Origin: Ectopseudomonas composti
Lineage (GTDB): Bacteria > Pseudomonadota > Gammaproteobacteria > Pseudomonadales > Pseudomonadaceae
NCBI GenBank assembly: GCA_946886245.1
Contig: CAMPIF010000013.1
Span: 1 to 21,929 of the forward strand
Reading direction: 5' to 3'
Length of the DNA: 21,929 bases
Within the stretch, counting starts at the first letter, position 1; every line of letters starts with the position of its first letter. Below are positions 16,677-21,929 of this stretch, piece after piece. Under the pieces are notes generated by a model. It worked only from the letters and a program-made list of their open reading frames with translations. It had not been told where the DNA came from and made no database searches. Made by a program: the position numbers and the translations under genes.

Positions 16677-17711
16677 ATGGATATCACTGAGCTGCTCGCC
16701 TTCAGCGCCAAGCAAGGCGCGTCGGATTTGCACCTCTCGGCGGGTCTGCCGCCGATGATCCGCGTCGACGGCGATGTACGCCGCATCAACCTGCCGCCGC
16801 TGGATCACAAGCAGGTACACGCGCTGATCTACGACATCATGAATGACAAGCAGCGCAAGGACTTCGAAGAGTTCCTCGAGACCGACTTCTCCTTCGAAGT
16901 GCCGGGCGTGGCGCGTTTCCGGGTCAACGCCTTCAATCAGAACCGTGGCGCCGGTGCGGTGTTCCGTACCATTCCGTCCAAGGTGCTGACCATGGAAGAC
17001 CTGGGCATGGGCGAAGTGTTCCGCAAGATCACCGACGTGCCGCGCGGCCTGGTGCTGGTTACCGGTCCCACCGGTTCGGGCAAGTCGACCACCCTGGCGG
17101 CGATGCTCGACTACCTCAACAGCAACAAGTACCACCACATTCTCACCATCGAAGACCCCATCGAATTCGTCCACGAGTCGAAGAAGTGCCTGGTCAACCA
17201 GCGCGAGGTGCACCGCGACACCCACGGCTTCTCCGAAGCCCTGCGCTCGGCACTGCGTGAAGACCCGGACATCATTCTGGTGGGCGAGATGCGCGACCTG
17301 GAAACCATCCGCCTGGCGCTGACTGCCGCGGAAACCGGCCACCTGGTATTCGGCACCCTGCACACCACCTCCGCCGCCAAGACCATCGACCGCGTGGTCG
17401 ACGTGTTCCCGGCCGAGGAAAAGTCGATGGTCCGTTCGATGCTGTCGGAATCGCTGCAGGCGGTGATCTCGCAGACCCTGCTGAAGAAGATCGGCGGTGG
17501 CCGTGTCGCCGCCCACGAAATCATGATCGGCACCCCGGCCATTCGTAACCTGATCCGTGAGGACAAGGTCGCGCAGATGTATTCGTCGATCCAGACCGGT
17601 GGCGCGCTGGGCATGCAGACCCTCGATGCCTGCCTGAAGACGCTGGTGTCCAAAGGGCTGGTCAGCCGCGACAGTGCGCGCGAGAAGGCCAAGAGCCCGG
17701 AAAACTTCTAG
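16677..17711 (+). CDS. pilT: Type IV pilus retraction ATPase PilT
   Basis: A hexameric cytoplasmic AAA-type ATPase that drives depolymerisation of type IV pili and hence twitching motility. The protein has 344 residues, the same length as the P. aeruginosa protein. Walker A GPTGSGKST is at 130-138, the Asp box around TIEDPIEF (157-164), Walker B DIILVGE at 198-204 with catalytic E204, the His box ETGHLVFGTLHT at 219-230, and the retraction-specific AIRNLIRE at 288-295. The ATG at 16677 follows GGGGAG (16666-16671); a TTG 12 bp upstream is less likely. pilU follows on the same strand. Confidence 0.98.
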   Translation: MDITELLAFSAKQGASDLHLSAGLPPMIRVDGDVRRINLPPLDHKQVHALIYDIMNDKQRKDFEEFLETDFSFEVPGVARFRVNAFNQNRGAGAVFRTIPSKVLTMEDLGMGEVFRKITDVPRGLVLVTGPTGSGKSTTLAAMLDYLNSNKYHHILTIEDPIEFVHESKKCLVNQREVHRDTHGFSEALRSALREDPDIILVGEMRDLETIRLALTAAETGHLVFGTLHTTSAAKTIDRVVDVFPAEEKSMVRSMLSESLQAVISQTLLKKIGGGRVAAHEIMIGTPAIRNLIREDKVAQMYSSIQTGGALGMQTLDACLKTLVSKGLVSRDSAREKAKSPENF

Positions 17712-17720
17712 GAACTGGTG

Positions 17721-17774
17721 TAGGAGCGGGCGTTGCTCGCCAAGCTCTGTTCGCGATCAGAGCTCGCTCCTGCG
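17721..17774. repeat. REP-type palindrome between pilT and pilU
   Basis: AGGAGCG (17722-17728) pairs with CGCTCCT (17765-17771). An inner stem AGCTCTG/CAGAGCT (17743-17749, 17758-17764) surrounds TTCGCGAT. The TGTAGGAGCGGGC opening is typical of Pseudomonas REP sequences. It starts about 10 bp after the pilT stop and may set the ratio of pilT to pilU message. Confidence 0.75.
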
Positions 17775-17825
17775 ATTCGGCAGATGGTTGCCGCAGGCAT
17801 TGCACACGAAGCTGCGAGAACGACG

Positions 17826-18971
17826 ATGGAATTCGAAAAACTACTGCGCCTGATGGTCGAAAAAGGCGGCTCCGACCTGTTCATCACCGCTGGCGTACCG
17901 CCGTCGATGAAGGTCAATGGCAAGATCATGCCGGTGACCAAGAACGCCATGTCGCCGGAGCAGACCCGCGAGACCGTGCTGGGCGTGATGAACGAGGCGC
18001 AACGCCGCGACTTCGCCGAGAACCATGAGTGCAACTTCGCCATCAGTGCCCGTGGTATCGGTCGTTTCCGCGTCAGTGCCTTCTACCAGCGCAACCTGGT
18101 GGGCATGGTGCTGCGCCGGATCGAGACCAACATCCCCACCCTCGACGACCTCAAGCTGCCGGAAATCCTCAAGAAGCTGGCGCTGACCAAACGCGGCCTG
18201 GTGCTGTTCGTCGGTGCCACCGGTACCGGCAAGTCCACCTCGCTGGCGGCGATGATCGGCTACCGCAACAAGAACAGCAGCGGTCACATCATCTCCATCG
18301 AAGACCCGATCGAATACATCCACCAGCACCAGAGCTGCATCGTCACTCAGCGTGAAGTGGGTATCGACACCGAGTCGTTCGAAGTGGCGCTGAAGAACAC
18401 CCTGCGTCAGGCGCCGGACGTGATTCTCATCGGTGAGGTGCGGACCCGCGAGACCATGGATCATGCCGTGGCCTTCGCCGAAACCGGCCACCTGTGCCTG
18501 GCCACCCTGCACGCCAACAACGCCAACCAGGCGCTGGACCGCATCATCAACTTCTTCCCGGCGGACAGGCAGAACCAGGTGTGGATGGATCTGTCGCTCA
18601 ACCTCAAGGCCATCGTCGCCCAGCAACTGGTGCCGACCCCGGATGGCAAGGGCCGCCGCGCGGTGATCGAGGTGCTGATCAACACCCCATTGGCCGCCGA
18701 CCTGATCCGCAAGGGTGAGGTGCACGAGCTCAAGGGACTGATGAAACGCTCCACCGAGCAGGGCATGCAGACCTTCGACCAGGCGCTGTACAACCTCTAC
18801 ACCCAGGGCGAGATCACCTACGAAGATGCGCTGCTCTACGCCGACTCGGCCAACGACCTGCGCCTGATGATCAAGCTCGGCTCGGAAACCGATGGCGATC
18901 ACCTGACCAGCATGGCTCAGGGCCTGGCGCTGGAGGTCAGCGAGGAAGATCCGGGGCGTCGCTTCCGCTGA
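17826..18971 (+). CDS. pilU: PilT-dependent retraction ATPase PilU
   Basis: A 381-residue paralogue of PilT that assists pilus retraction under load. Walker A GATGTGKST is at 130-138, the Asp box SIEDPIEY at 157-164, Walker B DVILIGE at 198-204 and the His box ETGHLCLATLHANN shortly after. The PilU-type C-terminal extension of about 35 residues replaces the shorter PilT end. I took the ATG at 17826 (MEFEKLLRLMVEKGG); the in-frame extension to 17733 runs through the REP element. Its last 35 bp overlap the 3' end of the opposing TIGR03915 gene. Confidence 0.97.
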   Translation: MEFEKLLRLMVEKGGSDLFITAGVPPSMKVNGKIMPVTKNAMSPEQTRETVLGVMNEAQRRDFAENHECNFAISARGIGRFRVSAFYQRNLVGMVLRRIETNIPTLDDLKLPEILKKLALTKRGLVLFVGATGTGKSTSLAAMIGYRNKNSSGHIISIEDPIEYIHQHQSCIVTQREVGIDTESFEVALKNTLRQAPDVILIGEVRTRETMDHAVAFAETGHLCLATLHANNANQALDRIINFFPADRQNQVWMDLSLNLKAIVAQQLVPTPDGKGRRAVIEVLINTPLAADLIRKGEVHELKGLMKRSTEQGMQTFDQALYNLYTQGEITYEDALLYADSANDLRLMIKLGSETDGDHLTSMAQGLALEVSEEDPGRRFR

Positions 18972-19824
18972 TGCTGTCAGACAGGGGGCGCGATGCGTCC
19001 CCTTCGTTTATCCGGGCGATGCGTTTGCCCTTCCTGCCTGCCAGCACCAATGCCTGGCCATCGCGCTGCGCGCCGGCGCGTGCTTCGCTCATCAGTTGCG
19101 GAATCAGCGGGCCTTCCGGCAGGTGTTTCCAGAATCTCAGCGGCAGATGCTGCTGCATCACCGTGCGGTTGAGCCGTGCCGGGTTGAAGGTGCTGCCGTA
19201 GTAGGCACGCCACAGGGCCTGACCGTCATCCTCGGGCTGTTGCGCCCAGGCTTGCCACTGCGCTGGGCAGCGACGCTCATGCTGCAGGCGTTGGCCATCC
19301 CAGTAAACGCCATCACGCGAGGTTGCGATCAGCCAGCTGTGTTTGCCCAGGCGCTCGGCGAAGTGGCCGCTGGCCGAGGCGAGAATGTCGTGCGCCGGTT
19401 CGAACCAGGCGACGAAGTCCGGCGCGCCCGCAGCCTTGCTCGGCTGAAAACGCACGAAGGCGTGCAAGTGATGGGCCTCACGGCGCACGGCCTTGAGCCG
19501 ACGATGCAGCTCACTGCCGTCGGGGTCACCGGCCAGTACGGCGCTGCGTTCGCCCTGCACGAAACGCCAGAGCACACGGTAGAGCAGGCTCCAGCGCTCG
19601 TCGCCCCGGTACTGCGCGGCGCTTTCCAGCAGCTCCAGCAGTTCGGGCGATACGCGCAGGCGACCGTTGGGCTCCGGCGCGCGCTCGGCGGGCTGGTCGA
19701 ACAGGCCGGGCGCTGCCTCTTCGTCCAGCCATTGCAACTGGTGCGGTGCCAGGCCTTGCAGCAGGGCGCGGCGCGCGGCCTGGCGCCAGGTGGCGAAGGT
19801 GCCGTCGAAGCGCAGGCTGTGCAT
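18937..19824 (-). CDS. TIGR03915 family DNA metabolism protein, partner of the radical SAM protein
   Basis: A 295-residue protein of the TIGR03915 family (putative DNA metabolism protein). The N-terminal RFDGTFATWRQAARRAL is typical, as are the middle RREAHHLHAFVRFQP and the segment YYGSTFNPARLNRTVMQQHLP with RFWKHLPEG. In other bacteria this domain can be fused to a uracil-DNA glycosylase-like domain; here it stands alone. The ATG at 19824 shares its A with the upstream TGA (TGATG), so it is coupled to the radical SAM gene; GTG codons at 19827 and 19830 are possible alternatives. No enzymatic activity is established. The 3' end overlaps pilU by 35 bp on the opposite strand. Confidence 0.85.
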   Translation of the reverse strand: MHSLRFDGTFATWRQAARRALLQGLAPHQLQWLDEEAAPGLFDQPAERAPEPNGRLRVSPELLELLESAAQYRGDERWSLLYRVLWRFVQGERSAVLAGDPDGSELHRRLKAVRREAHHLHAFVRFQPSKAAGAPDFVAWFEPAHDILASASGHFAERLGKHSWLIATSRDGVYWDGQRLQHERRCPAQWQAWAQQPEDDGQALWRAYYGSTFNPARLNRTVMQQHLPLRFWKHLPEGPLIPQLMSEARAGAQRDGQALVLAGRKGKRIARINEGDASRPLSDSISGSDAPDLPR

Positions 19825-21035
19825 CACCACAACGCCATCTGTGCTGGTGTGTCGCGCAGTTGCTGGCGCAGTACCACTGACTCGTGTTCGGCACGTGGCG
19901 GGCGGTAATCCTGGGTGATGATGAAGGGTTTGGCCTTTTCCAGTACGCAGCGCAGGCGGGTCAGATCCTCGTAGCGGATGCGCCGTTCCCGCCGCAACGC
20001 ACCCAGGCGCCGCGCGCTGAGCACGCCGATGCCAGGCACGCGGGCGATCAGCGACTCGTCGGCACGATTGAGGTCCACCGGAAACTGCTCGCGATTGGCC
20101 AGCGCCCAGGCCAGCTTGGGGTCGATGTCCAGCGCCAGGTTGCCAGGGCCGGCCAGCAGCTCCGTGGCGCTGAAGCCGTAGCCGCGCATGAGGAAGTCGG
20201 CCTGGTAGAGGCGGTGCTCGCGCAGCAGCGGTGGCGCTTCGAAGGGCACGGTCTTGGGGCTCTGCGGAATCGGGCTGAACCCCGAGTAGTAGACGCGGCG
20301 CAGGCGATAGTCGTGATACAGGCTCTGGGCGTTGTGCAGGATGGTGCTGTCATCGGTGGCATCGGCGCCGACGATCATCTGCGTGCTTTGTCCGGCCGGG
20401 GCGAAGCGCGGCGCGCGGCGTTCTTCCCTGGCCTCGCGCTCGCCGAGATGAATGTTGTGCATGGCCTTGTGGATGCTGCCGACGTTCTTTTCCGGCGCCA
20501 GGCGCACCAGGCTGGTCTCGGTGGGCAGTTCGATGTTGACGCTGAGACGGTCGGCGTACAGGCCGGCTTCGGCGATCAGTTCCGGTGCGGCATCGGGGAT
20601 GGTCTTGAGGTGAATGTAACCGCGAAACTGGTGCTCCTGGCGCAGCAGCTTGGCGACGCGGATCAACTGCTCCATGGTGTAGTCGGCCGAACGGATGATG
20701 CCGGAGCTGAGGAACAGGCCGCTGATGCAGTTGCGCTTGTAGAAGTCCAGCGTCAGCGTCACCACTTCCTCGGGGGTGAAGCGCGCACGTGGCACGTCGC
20801 TGGAGCGTCGGTTGATGCAGTACTGGCAGTCGTACAGGCAGAAGTTGGTCAGCAGGACTTTCAGCAGCGCCACGCAGCGACCGTCCGGCGTGTAGCTGTG
20901 GCAGATGCCCATGCCGTTGGTCGAACCGATGCCGTCCTTGCCCTTGGAGCTGCGCTTTGGCGCGCCACTGCTGGCGCAGGAGGCGTCGTACTTGGCTGCG
21001 TCGGCGAGGATGGTGAGCTTTTCGATCAGTTGCAT
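19824..21035 (-). CDS. Putative DNA modification/repair radical SAM protein (TIGR03916 family)
   Basis: A 403-residue protein with a radical SAM domain and a C-terminal DNA-binding-type motif. The cluster cysteines are C66, C70 and C73 in NFCLYDCQYC. Further cysteines at 20, 45 and 54 fall in a conserved leader (YDASC, GICHSYTPDGRC) and might hold a second metal site. A helix-hairpin-helix (LIARVPGIGVLSARRL) is at about 329-344. Members of this family almost always pair with a TIGR03915 gene, as here. The reaction and substrate are unknown; a DNA role is inferred from the HhH and the partner. The ATG at 21035 has a weak Shine-Dalgarno sequence and lies 15 bp from a LexA box. Confidence 0.9.
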   Translation of the reverse strand: MQLIEKLTILADAAKYDASCASSGAPKRSSKGKDGIGSTNGMGICHSYTPDGRCVALLKVLLTNFCLYDCQYCINRRSSDVPRARFTPEEVVTLTLDFYKRNCISGLFLSSGIIRSADYTMEQLIRVAKLLRQEHQFRGYIHLKTIPDAAPELIAEAGLYADRLSVNIELPTETSLVRLAPEKNVGSIHKAMHNIHLGEREAREERRAPRFAPAGQSTQMIVGADATDDSTILHNAQSLYHDYRLRRVYYSGFSPIPQSPKTVPFEAPPLLREHRLYQADFLMRGYGFSATELLAGPGNLALDIDPKLAWALANREQFPVDLNRADESLIARVPGIGVLSARRLGALRRERRIRYEDLTRLRCVLEKAKPFIITQDYRPPRAEHESVVLRQQLRDTPAQMALW

Positions 21036-21050
21036 GGCAGGCGATATCTA

Positions 21051-21070
21051 TACTGTTTTTTTATACAGTA
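21051..21070 (-). promoter_or_regulatory. LexA (SOS) box upstream of the radical SAM gene
   Basis: The 20-bp palindrome TACTG(T7)ATACAGTA fits CTGT-N8-ACAG exactly (CTGT 21053-21056, ACAG 21065-21068) with an AT-only spacer and TA/TA flanks, the form of gammaproteobacterial LexA sites. It lies 15 bp before the radical SAM ATG and overlaps the candidate -10, the position expected for repression. It is about 110 bp from the divergent TM2 gene and might affect that as well. Confidence 0.8.
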
Positions 21071-21093
21071 TAGGGGTGTCGTACAGCTATCAA
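21067..21093 (-). promoter_or_regulatory. Candidate promoter of the radical SAM cassette
   Basis: On the minus strand, TTGATA (21093-21088) and TATACT (21072-21067) are 15 bp apart, a little short of optimum. The -10 matches consensus at five of six positions and lies in the LexA palindrome. Confidence 0.4.
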
Positions 21094-21182
21094 GTCATTC
21101 GTTGTGTTGCATCGTTTCTGCGAAAATGAAACCTTCACTCGGCGCGCAGCGGCATAGCTGCACCTCGTACAAGGAGTTCGTC

Positions 21183-21581
21183 ATGCAACGACAGGATACG
21201 CACAGCAAGCTGATCGGCTATCTGCTGTGGATTTTCGGTTTTCTCGGTTCCCATCGCTTCTACTACGGCAAGCCGGTCACCGGTACCATCTGGTTCTTCA
21301 CCCTGGGACTGTTCTTCATCGGCTGGATCATCGACCTGTTCCTGATTCCCTCGATGGATCGCGAGGCCGACCTGCGCTTTACCGCGGGGGATACGGACTA
21401 CAACGTGGCGTGGATCCTGCTGACCTTCCTCGGTGTGTTCGGTGTGCACCGCATGTATCAGGGCAAGTGGATCACCGGGATCATCTATCTGTTCACCGGC
21501 GGCCTGTTCCTGATCGGTGTGCTCTATGACTTCTGGACGCTGAACACGCAGATATCGATCAAGAACGCGCAGCGCGGTTGA
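21183..21581 (+). CDS. Small membrane protein with two TM2 domains
   Basis: A 132-residue protein made of two TM2 units. Unit 1, about residues 9-56, contains WIFGFLGSHRFYYGKPVTG and a second helix ending in IIDLFLIP. Unit 2, about 73-120, contains LTFLGVFGVHRMYQGKWITG and a second helix ending in YDFWTL. The G-x-H-R-[FM]-Y-x-G-K core is kept in both. TM2 proteins are inner-membrane proteins without a defined function. The ATG at 21183 has a strong AAGGAG Shine-Dalgarno sequence (21170-21175); the long in-frame upstream extension is antisense to the radical SAM gene and not real. Divergent from the SOS-box cassette, with no downstream partner visible. Confidence 0.88.
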   Translation: MQRQDTHSKLIGYLLWIFGFLGSHRFYYGKPVTGTIWFFTLGLFFIGWIIDLFLIPSMDREADLRFTAGDTDYNVAWILLTFLGVFGVHRMYQGKWITGIIYLFTGGLFLIGVLYDFWTLNTQISIKNAQRG

Positions 21582-21610
21582 GTCAGAGACAAGTGATTTG
21601 CACAGTCTGC

Positions 21611-21805
21611 CCCCTCTCCCATTTATTGGGGGCACGCCTAGGGTGTGTACGAAAAGTCGCCGAGCGAAGGTCAGGCGAGGCAAAATCGGGTGAGGAAGCG
21701 GAGTTTACGAGCTGTAAATGAGCATTCCGAACCCGTTTTTAACGAAGCATCACCGAGCGCAGGCACTTTTCGTACAGAGCCTAGTGGAGAGGGCTGGGGA
21801 GAAGG
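21611..21805. repeat. Palindromic CCCTCTCCC repeat split by element C
   Basis: CCCCTCTCCC (21611-21620) and ATTTATTGGG lie left of element C. TGGAGAGGG (21785-21793) and CTGGGGAGAAGG lie right of it. Joined, they would form the CTCTCCC...GGAGAGGG-CTGGGGAGAAGG palindrome common in Pseudomonas intergenic DNA and related to the repeat at 14247-14291. The simplest reading is an insertion of element C into an older repeat. Confidence 0.5.
21638..21784. mobile_element. MITE-like palindromic element C
   Basis: The left end CTAGGGTGTGTACGAAAAGT (from 21638) and the reverse complement of the right end CTAGGCTCTGTACGAAAAGT (to 21784) match at 18 of 20 positions. CCTAG at both edges may be a target duplication or part of the ends. 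The core, in order, is GAGCGAAGGTCAGGC (21662-21676), GTTTACGAGCTGTAAATGAGC (centre, about 21703-21723) and GTTTTTAACG (21735-21744). It aligns with the reverse complement of element B throughout and shares CGTTAAAAAC with element A. No coding capacity. Confidence 0.75.
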
Positions 21806-21835
21806 TGGTTCAGGCGGTTCGGTGTTGCCGGATAG

Positions 21836-21929
21836 CGCGCCCCCCCCCCCCCCCACACCCCCAACCGGCGCGGGGGGTACAACCCCCGGGACCCGGAGGA
21901 CAACGGGGGCAAAAAAAATAGGCAAACCA
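21836..21929. other. Unreliable sequence at the right edge
   Basis: After a recognisable repeat fragment ending in GTTGCCGGAT (about 21834), the sequence becomes a run of more than a dozen C, then short C-, G- and A-runs without protein-like frames. It looks like a low-quality contig end rather than biology. I see no gene here. Confidence 0.6.

Noticed and set aside
19884..21182. Long in-frame upstream extension of the TM2 gene
   Set aside because: It is antisense to the radical SAM gene and has no protein-like features. The ATG at 21183 has a strong Shine-Dalgarno sequence and starts the TM2 domain directly.
3176..21784. Integron attC sites or a CRISPR array as explanation of the palindromes
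   Set aside because: The elements are about 150-220 bp long with long terminal inverted repeats and GTAC-centred cores. There are no regularly spaced short repeats, and no integrase or cas gene is present.

Overview
The window looks like a chromosomal segment of a Pseudomonas species. High GC, the gene content and the gene order (mtgA, ygdD-like, thiS-thiG-trmB; hemW-rdgB-DUF4426-metW-metX; yggU-yggT-proC-yggS facing pilT-pilU) match the conserved Pseudomonas block around pilT. The style of the intergenic repeats suggests the mendocina/oleovorans side of the genus, but that is an inference. Both ends look like contig edges. The left edge has an in-frame stop in mtgA within the last five bases, and the right edge dissolves into homopolymer-rich sequence after about 21836.

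Layout. 1-437: 5' part of mtgA (minus), then two tandem hairpin repeats in the divergent gap. 749-3091 (plus): a DUF423 membrane protein and a thiS-thiG-trmB operon with a recognisable promoter. 3176-3399: a palindromic MITE-like element. 3476-4819: an exported DUF1329 protein, followed by a 470-bp scar with two likely gene remnants. 5292-7190: a dCache chemoreceptor. 7334-16459: everything is on the minus strand. Read in the direction of transcription this is yggS-proC-yggT-yggU, then a dynamin-like GTPase with its own promoter, then the tightly packed metX-metW-DUF4426-rdgB-hemW-DUF3392 run. 16489-16635: a second MITE-like element in the yggS/pilT divergent gap. 16677-18971: the pilus retraction ATPases pilT and pilU, separated by a REP-type palindrome.

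18937-21035 (minus): a two-gene cassette, a radical SAM protein with a C-terminal helix-hairpin-helix plus its obligate partner of the TIGR03915 family. It is translationally coupled and preceded by a textbook LexA box that overlaps the probable -10. This is the best candidate here for an undescribed system: an SOS-controlled DNA modification or repair pair of unknown chemistry. 21183-21581: a double-TM2 membrane protein, followed by a third MITE-like element nested in another palindromic repeat.

The three MITE-like elements (around 3180-3396, 16489-16635 and 21638-21784) share core sequence but have different terminal inverted repeats. This points to a family of mobile palindromes whose ends have been exchanged or have diverged. 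Most other genes are housekeeping: thiamin thiazole synthesis, tRNA m7G46 methylation, methionine and proline synthesis, PLP homeostasis, nucleotide-pool cleaning and haem trafficking.
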